NCBI GenBank assembly: GCA_018896395.1
Contig: JAHIMN010000286.1
Span: forward strand, 1 to 12,447
Direction: 5' to 3'
From: Verrucomicrobiota bacterium
GTDB lineage: Bacteria; Verrucomicrobiota; Kiritimatiellia; JAAZAB01
DNA: 12,447 nt
The translations under genes were made by a program, and so were the position numbers. Below are positions 6,791-12,447 of the stretch, one piece after another; within the stretch, counting starts at the first letter, position 1; the number at the start of each line of letters is the position of its first letter. Under the pieces are notes generated by a model, which had not been told where the DNA came from, searched no databases, and worked only from the letters and a program-made list of their open reading frames with translations.

Positions 6791-6813
6791 TCCTGGGGAA
6801 AAAGAAGCGCGCC

Positions 6814-7497
6814 ATGAAGAATGTTTACCTGCGTAACATGATGATCAGCGTGGCGGTGCATGTGGCCTGCGTGTACGTTCTGATCGCGTTTTCGCTCTGC
6901 TCCTGCCACTTCCGGCGCCCGCCCAAGGACCTGACGTTCTTCGTGGATTTCCAGCCGGGTCCGCCGCCGAAACCGGTGGATGTCCCCGAACCCATCCCGG
7001 AACCGCCAAAACCGAAACCGACCCCGAACGAAACCTCAAAGAAACCAAAGGTCAAAGTCAGCACCAACCTGGTCCGGCGCGCGGCCGCCCCCGTCACCAA
7101 ACGACCGGTCAAAAAATTGTCCGCCACCCAAATTCGCAACATGCTGGGAACTGCCGTGGCGAGCGTTGGTACTCCAGCCGGGGTGCCGGGCTCCGGCACT
7201 GCAACGCCCTACGGCTGGTATCTGGCCCAGGTGCGCGCGATTATGTACGATGCCTGGCAACAACCCAGCACCCTTGCGGGCAAGCGCGGCCTGGTGACGC
7301 GGGTCCTGGTTCGCGTCCGGCAGGATGGCCAGATTGTCCAGAAAAAGATGGTAGACACATCCGGCAACGGCCTCATGGATACGTCCGTCATGACTGCCGT
7401 GGAATCAGTTAAATATTTACCAGAATTGCCCTTTGGCTTCGGCGGCGCCTACAAGGACATCACGATTGATTTTGAACTGGAAGACACGGGGCCGTGA
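6814..7497 (+). CDS. TonB/TolA-type energy transducer
   Basis: 227 residues. A membrane-anchored periplasmic protein that should carry the force of the ExbB-ExbD motor to the outer membrane. The anchor is residues about 9-30, with Ser12-x3-His16, the spacing of the SxxxH pair needed in TonB and TolA for contact with the motor. It is followed by a Pro/Lys-rich rod (about 48-80: PPPKP, PEPIPEPPKPKP) and a C-terminal domain (about 133-223; WYLAQVRAIMYDAWQQP, then the DGQIVQKKMVDTSGN and LPELPFGF motifs) resembling the TolA/TonB_2 fold more than E. coli TonB. A Cys29-x-Cys31 pair ends the anchor. The ribosome binding site is weak (AAGAAG at 6802-6807). No tolB or pal follows, so TonB function is favoured but TolA is possible. 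Confidence 0.82.
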   Translation: MKNVYLRNMMISVAVHVACVYVLIAFSLCSCHFRRPPKDLTFFVDFQPGPPPKPVDVPEPIPEPPKPKPTPNETSKKPKVKVSTNLVRRAAAPVTKRPVKKLSATQIRNMLGTAVASVGTPAGVPGSGTATPYGWYLAQVRAIMYDAWQQPSTLAGKRGLVTRVLVRVRQDGQIVQKKMVDTSGNGLMDTSVMTAVESVKYLPELPFGFGGAYKDITIDFELEDTGP

Positions 7498-7512
7498 GCA
7501 CATGGAGCGTCC

Positions 7513-7542
7513 GCCTGCAACGCTATGCGTAGCATTGCGGGC
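7513..7542. repeat. GC-rich palindromic repeat, copy 1 (between tonB-type gene and regulator operon)
   Basis: GCCTGCAACGCTA (7513-7525) pairs with TAGCATTGCGGGC (7530-7542) around a TGCG loop, with one T-G wobble and one C-A mismatch. It sits in the gap between convergent operons and might serve as a terminator or mRNA-stabilising hairpin, though no T-run follows. Related palindromes occur at 10421-10482 and 11846-11890. The rest of 7498-7610 shows no gene. Confidence 0.65.
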
Positions 7543-7610
7543 AGGTAAAGTGTGGAGCGTTAAGCGTAGAACAAAGTGCAAAAGTGCGCGATCGGCCCGC
7601 TGGGTGAATA

Positions 7611-8243
7611 CTATCCGGAAATATCATTACCGGCTGCCGCTTTTGGGTAGATTTTCTGTGAGCACTTTGGGCAAAGGCCATGGGTAAACACGGCGGTGGA
7701 ATGCTGTTGAATGTAAGATTCCACCTGGTGCCAGTAGCCCTTGTCGTCCCGAATATGCTTGCAGGAGGCGCAAATCGGCAATAAGCCGCTCAACGTTTTC
7801 ACGTCGGCCAGCGTCTCCCGGAGTTGGCCGATCAATAGGTCTTTCTCCAGGAGCGTCCGCTTGCGCTCGATCGAGTACCCGATTGAGCGCGCCAGCATGG
7901 TGTAATCCACCAGGCTCTTCACCAGATAATCCTGGGCACCTTCCTGGACGATCCGGATGGCCATCTCCTTGTCATCCATTCCGGTCAATACAATGACAGG
8001 TATCGTCGAGACATGCTCATGGAGCATTGCAAACGTGTTATGACCCGAGCTATCCGGCAGGGTCAAGTCGAGGAGCACAATGTCTATGCCGCCGCACGCC
8101 AGCGCTTTCAGGCCGTGGGCCAGGGTGCTCACATGCAGGATTTCCATCGCGTTCTCGGGCTCTTCCCGCAAAATTTCCATGATGAGCTGGGCATCGGCCG
8201 GGTCATCTTCGATCAAAAGCACTGTTCTGGTTTTTGTCGTCAT
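7611..8243 (-). CDS. Response regulator with C-terminal four-cysteine module
   Basis: 210 residues, cytoplasmic. Residues 5 to about 125 are a receiver domain: acidic Asp13/Asp14, phospho-acceptor Asp59 in IVLLDLTLPD, Thr87 and Lys109. A helical linker (about 125-152, likely coiled coil) leads to a compact module about 153-200: LLPICASCKHIRDDKGYWHQ, then HGLCPKC, with Cys158, Cys161, Cys191 and Cys194 in two CxxC pairs. This module is known at the ends of many receiver, PAS and GAF signalling proteins; the cysteines suggest metal binding, but I know of no established role. There is no DNA-binding output domain. The ATG has CCTCCT (complement AGGAGG) at 8253-8258. It overlaps the upstream regulator by 4 nt and is the last gene of the kinase operon. 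Confidence 0.88.
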   Translation of the reverse strand: MTTKTRTVLLIEDDPADAQLIMEILREEPENAMEILHVSTLAHGLKALACGGIDIVLLDLTLPDSSGHNTFAMLHEHVSTIPVIVLTGMDDKEMAIRIVQEGAQDYLVKSLVDYTMLARSIGYSIERKRTLLEKDLLIGQLRETLADVKTLSGLLPICASCKHIRDDKGYWHQVESYIQQHSTAVFTHGLCPKCSQKIYPKAAAGNDISG

Positions 8244-8716
8244 GTTCGTTGCCCTCCTTGTCCGTCTTGCGGCGGGATTTTCGGCGTTGGGACTACCATC
8301 AAACTCAGGCCAAGTTTTTTCAGCGTTCCTGTGAAGCGCTCGTATTCCATGGGTTTCGTAATATAGCAGTTACAGCCGAGGGTGTAACAGCTTTCAATTT
8401 CCCGCGGATCATTCGTCGTGGTCAGCATGATAATGGGCAGATTGTGCCACTGCTTGTCGGTCTGGATGCGCCGCAGGACTTCCAGCCCGTCCATTCCGGG
8501 CATCACGATATCCAGGAGCAGGAGAAAGCCATGACTGTCATACCGGGAAGTCTGCCGGCCTGCGGCCATCAGGTAGTCCCAGAGTTTCTGGCCGTCCCGG
8601 AAGCGTATGATTTCGTTGGATACGCCGGCGCCCCGCAGTTGTTCCAGGATCAGCTCGGCATGGCCTTCATCGTCCTCGGCAATCAGGATCGTAATGTTGG
8701 TATGCTCGGTGGTCAT
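8240..8716 (-). CDS. Rcp-type single-domain response regulator
   Basis: 158 residues, cytoplasmic. A CheY-like receiver of the Rcp1 type: ILIAEDDEGHAELI with Asp15/Asp16, phospho-acceptor Asp69 in LLLLDIVMPGMDG, Thr99/Thr100 in IIMLTTTND, and Lys121 in ITKPMEYERF. The extra segment between helix 2 and strand 3 (WDYLMAAGRQTSRYD) is typical of Rcp proteins, which usually pair with histidine kinases encoded next door. No output domain; the tail after about 145 is Pro/Gln/Gly-rich and probably disordered. I chose ATG 8714-8716, preceded by an AGGAG motif about 8 nt upstream, rather than a 25-residue longer frame that would overlap the kinase gene. It overlaps both neighbours by 4 nt (ATGA), so it is likely the direct phosphate acceptor from the kinase. 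Confidence 0.9.
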   Translation of the reverse strand: MTTEHTNITILIAEDDEGHAELILEQLRGAGVSNEIIRFRDGQKLWDYLMAAGRQTSRYDSHGFLLLLDIVMPGMDGLEVLRRIQTDKQWHNLPIIMLTTTNDPREIESCYTLGCNCYITKPMEYERFTGTLKKLGLSLMVVPTPKIPPQDGQGGQRT

Positions 8717-10371
8717 GGTTCCGTCTCCTTTGCGACCGCCGGCAAGGCCAGGAAAAACCGACTGCCCTTGCCGATTTCCGACTCCATCCATACCTTGCCG
8801 CCATGCCGTTCCACAATCCGCTGAACGGCCGGCAAGCCGATACCCTCACCCGCGCCGTTTGCTTGCGGGTTGGGCCGGTAAAACAAGTCCCATATTTTCG
8901 GCTGGTGTTCCGGCGCCACGCCCAGCCCATTATCCTCGACGCAATACACCGCGTGCGCGTCTTCTTCCCGGCGGCCCCCGCCGGGGTGCCGGCCCCCGCC
9001 GGGGTGCCGGCCCCAGACCCGCACGCGCAGGGGCCGGGCGGGATCACGGTATTTGATGGCATTGTCCAGCAGGTTCGAAAAGATCTGGTTGATCAGCGCC
9101 GCATCGGCCCGGCAGGCCGGCAGGGCATTTAACGCCACCTCCGCGTCGGCCGTCCGAATCTGGAACATCATGACTTCCACCACGGTTTTCAACAAGGCGT
9201 TCATGTCCAGCGGTTGAAGCACCAGCGGCGCACGGCCCAACCGCGACAAGTGCAGAAGCCCGCTGATGAGGCCGTTCATTTTTTCCACGCCGGCATTGAT
9301 GAACCGCATGGCTTTTTCGGCTTTTTCATGGGACGCGCCGAGGGCCTGCCGCGTCTCGTCCGGCAAGGCCGCATCCGTCAGGATACGGATGATCGCGTCA
9401 TAGGCCTTGTTCAAGAGCTGATTGAATCCCTGGATGTTAACCAGCGGCGAGCGCAGATCATGCGAGGTGATGCGGATCAGCGTTTCCAGCTCCTGGTTGG
9501 TGCGTGCCAGTTCAGCGGTACGCTCCTGAATGCGGTGTTCCAGGCTTTCATTCAGTTTGCGGACTTCATCTTCCGCCTGCCTGCGCTCGGTGATGTCACG
9601 AAAAAAACCCGCTATATATTTCTTTCCGGCAATGGTAATGACGGTGGTATTAATGTCGGCATAAAACACACTGCCGTCTTTTCTTTTTACGGGCATATCC
9701 TTGGCTAAGGTAAAATCCCCCCTAGCTTGTTCTTTAAACTGTTCAATCACATAAGGGAGATCTTTTTCCGGATGGATATCCATGACTCTTAATTTTTCAA
9801 TTTCTTCCAAGCTGTAGCCAAGCATCCGGCAAAACGCATTATTACAAGTGTAAAATTTCTTATTTTCAGGATCGGCTAATACTATTCCATCACTCGAATG
9901 GTCAAACAATGGTTTAAATTTGTCTTCTGCGACCTCAACCAAAATCTGCTCTGCCCGCTTGCGCTCGGTGATGTCGCGGCAAATGCTCATTATCGCCGCT
10001 TGACCATTCCAAGTTATTCGCCGCGAGTTCACATCTATCGGAAAGGGTGTTCCGTCCTTGCGCTGGTGCACGGTCTCAAACTTGAGATGTCCTTGTTTCA
10101 TCATCCGCACGAGCCGCTTCTTAACATGAATACGTTTTCCCGGGATGACCATAAGGCTGGCAGTCATGGACATCAGTTCAGACCGCGTATAACCGTATTG
10201 CTTGCAGGCCGTCATGTTCGCTGCCAGTATTCGTCCTTTCACGTCATGAATAAAAATGGCGTCACCCGCGCTGTCAAACAGTATCCGGTATTGTTTGTTG
10301 CTCCCCAGCCACTCTTTGGCCCGGCGGCGGAGTTCGGCGACGTTTGATGATTTGTTCGCGTCCTTTTTCAT
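8713..10371 (-). CDS. Cytoplasmic double-PAS sensor histidine kinase
   Basis: 552 residues, no transmembrane segment. Domains: PAS 1 (about 26-140, ending CRDITERKRAEQ), PAS 2 (about 150-268, ending FRDITERRQAED), a coiled linker (270-300), a HisKA dimerisation domain with phospho-acceptor His304 in TSHDLRSPL, and a HATPase domain with the N box (NLLDNAIKY, Asn437), the G1 box VEDNGLGV (478-485), and GAGEGIGLP (506-514). The N-box/G1 interval carries an odd repeat insert, RHPGGGRHPGGGRREEDAHA (455-474). The signal is unknown; the PAS domains show no obvious haem or flavin signature. I chose ATG 10369-10371 because the longer frame, to 10539, would translate palindromic repeats. A promoter lies at 10546-10574. 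It is the first gene of an operon with two response regulators, each overlapping by 4 nt. Confidence 0.92.
   Translation of the reverse strand: MKKDANKSSNVAELRRRAKEWLGSNKQYRILFDSAGDAIFIHDVKGRILAANMTACKQYGYTRSELMSMTASLMVIPGKRIHVKKRLVRMMKQGHLKFETVHQRKDGTPFPIDVNSRRITWNGQAAIMSICRDITERKRAEQILVEVAEDKFKPLFDHSSDGIVLADPENKKFYTCNNAFCRMLGYSLEEIEKLRVMDIHPEKDLPYVIEQFKEQARGDFTLAKDMPVKRKDGSVFYADINTTVITIAGKKYIAGFFRDITERRQAEDEVRKLNESLEHRIQERTAELARTNQELETLIRITSHDLRSPLVNIQGFNQLLNKAYDAIIRILTDAALPDETRQALGASHEKAEKAMRFINAGVEKMNGLISGLLHLSRLGRAPLVLQPLDMNALLKTVVEVMMFQIRTADAEVALNALPACRADAALINQIFSNLLDNAIKYRDPARPLRVRVWGRHPGGGRHPGGGRREEDAHAVYCVEDNGLGVAPEHQPKIWDLFYRPNPQANGAGEGIGLPAVQRIVERHGGKVWMESEIGKGSRFFLALPAVAKETEP
8973..9014 (-). 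repeat. In-frame 18-bp tandem repeat in the kinase ATPase domain
   Basis: GGCCCCCGCCGGGGTGCC occurs at 8973-8990 and 8991-9008, followed by a partial third copy to 9014. On the coding strand it adds GRHPGG-type hexapeptides between the N box and the G1 box. A 13-bp core, GCCGGGGTGCCGG, also occurs in the tonB-type gene at 7177-7189. Slippage expansion is the simplest explanation. Confidence 0.85.
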
Positions 10372-10397
10372 GCGGACTTTCTCATTGTTCGTCCGAC

Positions 10398-10417
10398 CCC
10401 GGCGATTCACCGCCGGG
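10398..10417 (-). repeat. Leader hairpin nearest the kinase start
   Basis: CCCGGCG (10398-10404) pairs with CGCCGGG (10411-10417) around a 6-nt loop. It lies about 27 nt ahead of the kinase start codon, within the proposed 5' leader, close enough to affect ribosome access. Confidence 0.45.
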
Positions 10418-10420
10418 CAA

Positions 10421-10482
10421 CCTGCCCGCCCGCCCGCAACGCTGTCGCGTAGCGACTGCGGGCAGGCAGCGTTGCAGGCGGG
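10421..10482. repeat. GC-rich palindromic repeat, copy 2 (kinase operon leader)
   Basis: CCCGCCCGCAACGCTG (10429-10444) pairs with CAGCGTTGCAGGCGGG (10467-10482) with one mismatch. Inside, TCGC-GTA-GCGA (10445-10455) forms a small hairpin. An alternative 9-bp helix pairs CCTGCCCGC (10421-10429) with GCGGGCAGG (10458-10466). The inner part, GCAACGCT..GCGTAGC..TGCGGGCAGG, matches copy 1 at 7513-7545 on the same strand, suggesting two overlapping copies. Confidence 0.75.
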
Positions 10483-10513
10483 TGTTGTTGCAACCCAACG
10501 GGTTGCCACAACA
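10483..10513. repeat. 14-bp stem hairpin in the kinase operon leader
   Basis: TGTTGTTGCAACCC (10483-10496) pairs with GGGTTGCCACAACA (10500-10513) with one mismatch and a 3-nt AAC loop. It abuts copy 2 of the GC-rich palindrome. If the promoter at 10546-10574 is used, this is the first hairpin made in the leader. No T-run follows on the minus strand, so it is not an obvious intrinsic terminator. Confidence 0.6.
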
Positions 10514-10545
10514 GTGCTCACCACCCAGATATGCCTCAATGGAAA

Positions 10546-10574
10546 ATGATATTGTTAAAACGGCGCGTTGTCAA
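10546..10574 (-). promoter_or_regulatory. Near-consensus sigma70 promoter for the kinase operon
   Basis: On the minus strand: perfect TTGACA (10569-10574), a 17-bp spacer and TATCAT (10546-10551, 5 of 6). The -35 overlaps the stop codon of the upstream MFS gene. Transcription would start near 10539, giving a leader of about 168 nt that contains three hairpins. This supports the short kinase start at 10371. Confidence 0.65.
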
Positions 10575-11788
10575 GCTTTTTTTGCGGATGGTTGCGGCGC
10601 CGGCGGCAAATACCGGACAATCAGCGCAATCAGCGGGATCAGCAGAAAGAAAAACGCCGCCGCCACAAAAAAAACCGCCCGCAGGCCGAACATCCAGGCC
10701 ACCACGCCGCTGGCCAATGGCGCCATCATCCAGCCCAGCGAGCGGGCGGTCACGGCCCATCCGAAAATAAATCCGCGCGATGCCGCCGGCGTGGTTTTGG
10801 CCAGCCAGATCTGGAACACCGGATCCAACCCGCCCGCGCAGAAGGTGGCGCCAAATCGGCCCATGAAAAGCTGGGCAAACCCGTGAGATAATCCGACGAT
10901 AATCATCATCAATCCCGCGCCAAAGGCCGAGATCTTGCCGATGCGCGGCGGTGCGATCCGGTCGGCAATACGCCCGATAATGGGGCCGGCCAGGAACCCG
11001 GCAATACCGCCCACCGCTGCGAGCGAGCCGGTCCAGAACGCGGCGCCCTTCAGGGAGCCGTGAATTTCCTGGACCAGTAACGGCAACCAGGCGAGGTCGA
11101 AATGCAGCGCGAATCCCATGGCTGCCATTAGTGCCAGGATCGGAATGGCCGGGCCGATTTTACCCCAGAACATCCGGACCCGGTCTTCCATTGAATCGGC
11201 CTCTTCCTCCATCGGCCGCACAAATTCCTCGCGCGTGCCCAGCAAGACCAGCAACCCGGCCAACAGCAGGAACACGCCGGAAGCCAGGAACGCCATGCGG
11301 TAGCCGAACCATTCGGCAAACAGGCCGCCAATAAACGCGCCGCACATACAGCCGGAAAAAACGGCGGCGCTGAGCGTGCCCAGGACCATGCCGCTACGAT
11401 GCGACGGACTTTGCACGGAGACAAATGTCTGCGCGGCATTCATCGTTCCGGTGAGCACGCCCTGCGCCAGCCGTAAAATAACCAGCGTTTGCACGTTGGG
11501 CGCCAGGCCCATTAAGATCAGCACGAGCATGCCGCCGAAATTGGCCCGCAACAGCATGAGTCGTCGGCCGTACCGATCGCTCAGGGTGCCCCAAATGGGC
11601 GAAGCCACGGCCATTGTCAGCGGCGCCGCCGCCGTGAACAGCGCCACCCACATTTTCAGCTCGTTCGGCTCTGTGATGCCTAATTGCTGGATGTAATACG
11701 GCGTGAACGGCATGGCGAACGCAAAGCCCATCATCGAGAAAAACTGAGACAGTCCCACCATGACCAAATTACGTTTCCATGCAATCAT
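10571..11788 (-). CDS. Major facilitator superfamily drug-efflux-type transporter
   Basis: 405 residues with about 12 hydrophobic segments in two halves separated by a charged cytoplasmic loop (EEFVRPMEEEADSMEDRVRMF, about 190-210). The MFS motif A is clear between TM2 and TM3 (GTLSDRYGRRLMLL, about 67-80, Asp71 and Arg75/76). TM5 carries a Gly-rich stretch (GAFIGGLFAEWFG) in the place of the antiporter motif of DHA1 exporters. That points to proton-coupled export of a small molecule, but the substrate cannot be read from sequence. The ATG at 11786-11788 has a GAGGT site about 5 nt upstream. It begins 8 nt after the zinc-ribbon gene and so is probably cotranscribed with it. The tail is Lys/Pro-rich (PPAPQPSAKKA), and its stop overlaps the -35 of the kinase promoter. 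Confidence 0.88.
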   Translation of the reverse strand: MIAWKRNLVMVGLSQFFSMMGFAFAMPFTPYYIQQLGITEPNELKMWVALFTAAAPLTMAVASPIWGTLSDRYGRRLMLLRANFGGMLVLILMGLAPNVQTLVILRLAQGVLTGTMNAAQTFVSVQSPSHRSGMVLGTLSAAVFSGCMCGAFIGGLFAEWFGYRMAFLASGVFLLLAGLLVLLGTREEFVRPMEEEADSMEDRVRMFWGKIGPAIPILALMAAMGFALHFDLAWLPLLVQEIHGSLKGAAFWTGSLAAVGGIAGFLAGPIIGRIADRIAPPRIGKISAFGAGLMMIIVGLSHGFAQLFMGRFGATFCAGGLDPVFQIWLAKTTPAASRGFIFGWAVTARSLGWMMAPLASGVVAWMFGLRAVFFVAAAFFFLLIPLIALIVRYLPPAPQPSAKKA

Positions 11789-11796
11789 CGGTTACC

Positions 11797-12105
11797 TCAG
11801 TAGGCGGTTACGCGCCGCGCGCCCCGGGGTTTGGCCGGCGGCGCGGCCCGCCCGCAATCCGTCGGCTGACGGATAGCGCTGCAGGCGGGCGGGCGCGGTA
11901 GGGACGAAGAGGGAACCAGCGTCTGCACGGGCGCCTTGACTTCACGGGATCCCAGCGAAAGGCCGCAGGTTGTGCACCGGTAGTCATATAATTCGGCATG
12001 GGGCAGAACCAGCAGGAGGCGCTCGCGCACGGGCTGGAGCTTCCGGCAGGTCGGGCAATACAGTTCCGAGGCCCGCAAGTTTTCAAATTGAGCTTGTCTA
12101 TGCAT
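11797..12105 (-). CDS. Small zinc-ribbon protein with a repeat-encoded tail
   Basis: 102 residues. Residues 15-48 form a treble-clef or zinc-ribbon pattern: CPTC (Cys17, Cys20) and CTTC (Cys44, Cys47) separated by a short beta-type stretch. I do not recognise a named family. Residues 1-70 look like a normal protein; the tail, about 72-87 (PACSAIRQPTDCGR), is encoded by the GC-rich palindrome at 11846-11890 and is Pro/Arg/Cys-rich, probably disordered. The ATG has no clear ribosome binding site, so this is a moderate call. It reads into the MFS gene after an 8-nt gap, and a candidate promoter lies at 12146-12173. It might regulate its neighbour or be an accessory protein; neither is shown. Confidence 0.6.
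   Translation of the reverse strand: MHRQAQFENLRASELYCPTCRKLQPVRERLLLVLPHAELYDYRCTTCGLSLGSREVKAPVQTLVPSSSLPRPPACSAIRQPTDCGRAAPPAKPRGARRVTAY
11846..11890. repeat. GC-rich palindromic repeat, copy 3 (inside a reading frame)
   Basis: GCCCGCCCGCA (11846-11856) pairs with TGCAGGCGGGC (11880-11890) with one C-A mismatch at the same place as in copy 2. The inner ATCCGTC (11857-11863) pairs with GACGGAT (11868-11874) around a GGCT loop. The CCCGCCCGCAA and TGCAGGCGGG arms match copy 2, while the centre differs. It lies in the 3' part of the zinc-ribbon gene. Confidence 0.7.
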
Positions 12106-12127
12106 GGGACAACGCGAGAGTAGTTAC

Positions 12128-12155
12128 TTGTATGATTGGCTATCTTTATTAGAAT
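12128..12155 (+). promoter_or_regulatory. Candidate promoter for the glycosyltransferase gene
   Basis: TTGTAT (12128-12133), a 16-bp spacer and TAGAAT (12150-12155, 5 of 6). It overlaps the proposed divergent promoter for the zinc-ribbon gene, so the two directions could compete. The -35 is poor, so confidence is low. Confidence 0.3.
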
Positions 12156-12173
12156 GATGCGGGGAATTGTCAA
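12146..12173 (-). promoter_or_regulatory. Candidate promoter for the zinc-ribbon/MFS operon
   Basis: On the minus strand a perfect TTGACA (12168-12173) is followed after 16 bp by TAATAA (12146-12151, 3 of 6). The whole stretch 12110-12180 is AT-rich compared with its surroundings. Predicted transcription start near 12138, about 33 nt before the ATG. Confidence 0.35.
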
Positions 12174-12190
12174 CTCAAAAAGGGGATCTA

Positions 12191-12447
12191 TTGAACGTTT
12201 GCCTTGATATTCAGCCGGCGGTCGCCCAGCGGGCCGGGGTGGGCCGTTATACCCGCGCACTGGTCGAGCACCTTGGCGAAAGCCGCGGCGCGGACCGGCT
12301 CCGGCTATTCTATTTCGATTTCCGGCGGCGCGGGCTGACGTTTGCCACCCCAGGCCTGGACCAGCAAGCCATCCGCTGGTGCCCGGGACGGCTTGTCCAG
12401 AAAAGCTGGAAAACCCTGCATTGGCCGCCCTTCGACTGGCTGGCGGG
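12191..12447 (+). CDS. Glycosyltransferase (GT4-like), N-terminal fragment
   Basis: A frame starts with TTG at 12191, preceded by AGGGG (12181-12185) at 5 nt, and stays open to the window edge (85 complete codons). The protein begins MNVCLDIQPAVAQRAGVGRY and continues TRALVEHL, the typical start of GT-B family 4 glycosyltransferases (a first beta strand, then the G-x-G-R-Y-T-R motif of the donor/acceptor cleft). Such enzymes transfer sugars from nucleotide-sugars in lipopolysaccharide, exopolysaccharide or glycan assembly; the substrate cannot be told. The C-terminal donor-binding domain would lie beyond the window. The Arg/Trp-rich composition and high GC match the neighbours. It is divergent from the zinc-ribbon gene, so it probably opens a new operon to the right. 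Confidence 0.75.
   Translation, partial: MNVCLDIQPAVAQRAGVGRYTRALVEHLGESRGADRLRLFYFDFRRRGLTFATPGLDQQAIRWCPGRLVQKSWKTLHWPPFDWLA

Noticed and set aside
8717..8791. 25-residue extension of the Rcp-type regulator
   Set aside because: It would overlap the kinase C-terminus by about 80 nt; the internal ATG has a good ribosome binding site and the ATGA overlap.
8234..8824. 196-codon plus-strand frame opposite the Rcp-type regulator
   Set aside because: It is antisense to intact receiver motifs and shows no domain.
10372..10539. 56-residue N-terminal extension of the kinase
   Set aside because: It would translate the palindromic repeats, and a strong promoter predicts transcription starting at about its first codon.
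11808..12260. 150-codon minus-strand frame overlapping the zinc-ribbon gene and the glycosyltransferase start
   Set aside because: It runs across the AT-rich promoter region and the divergent gene start, and lacks the CxxC pattern seen in the other frame.

Overview
The window is about 12.4 kb of GC-rich DNA from a Gram-negative bacterium. An ExbB/ExbD/TonB-type operon and an exported kelch protein imply an outer membrane and a periplasm. The gene style (kelch and Ig-like secreted protein, NIF-type Fe-S assembly, hairpin-forming intergenic repeats) would fit a PVC-group or similar environmental lineage, but no taxonomic marker is present, so this is a weak guess.

Layout. (1) 1-245: AT-rich leader with inverted repeats and a candidate promoter. 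(2) 246-2369 (+): exported protein of six near-identical 73-residue kelch-like repeats followed by two C-terminal beta-type domains. (3) 2372-3136 (-): surE nucleotidase, convergent with the kelch gene 2 bp away. (4) 3137-3380: divergent intergenic region holding a long inverted repeat. (5) 3381-5380 (+): nifU and nifS, translationally coupled, forming a complete Fe-S scaffold and cysteine desulfurase pair. (6) 5381-5627: second intergenic region with a 19-bp inverted repeat, a tandem 15-mer and a near-consensus promoter very close to the next start codon. (7) 5628-7497 (+): exbB/tolQ, exbD/tolR and a tonB/tolA-type gene, an inner-membrane proton channel with its energy transducer. (8) 7498-7610: a palindromic repeat between convergent operons. 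(9) 10371-8713, 8716-8240 and 8243-7611 (-): a double-PAS histidine kinase, an Rcp-type single-domain response regulator, and a second response regulator with a C-terminal four-cysteine module. All are joined by 4-nt ATGA overlaps and preceded by a strong-looking promoter and a hairpin-rich leader. (10) 12105-11797 and 11788-10571 (-): a small zinc-ribbon protein and a 12-TM MFS transporter. (11) 12191 to the window end (+): the beginning of a TTG-initiated glycosyltransferase.

The enzymes belong to known families. The less ordinary content is non-coding or sub-genic: a family of GC-rich palindromes in three places, one of them inside a reading frame; two long inverted repeats built from short related units in successive intergenic regions; an 18-bp tandem repeat inserted in frame in the kinase ATPase domain; and a homogenised six-unit 219-bp repeat array in the kelch gene. 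I do not see a complete novel defence or mobile system here. The most promising leads are the palindrome family and the phosphorelay operon with its cysteine-module regulator.
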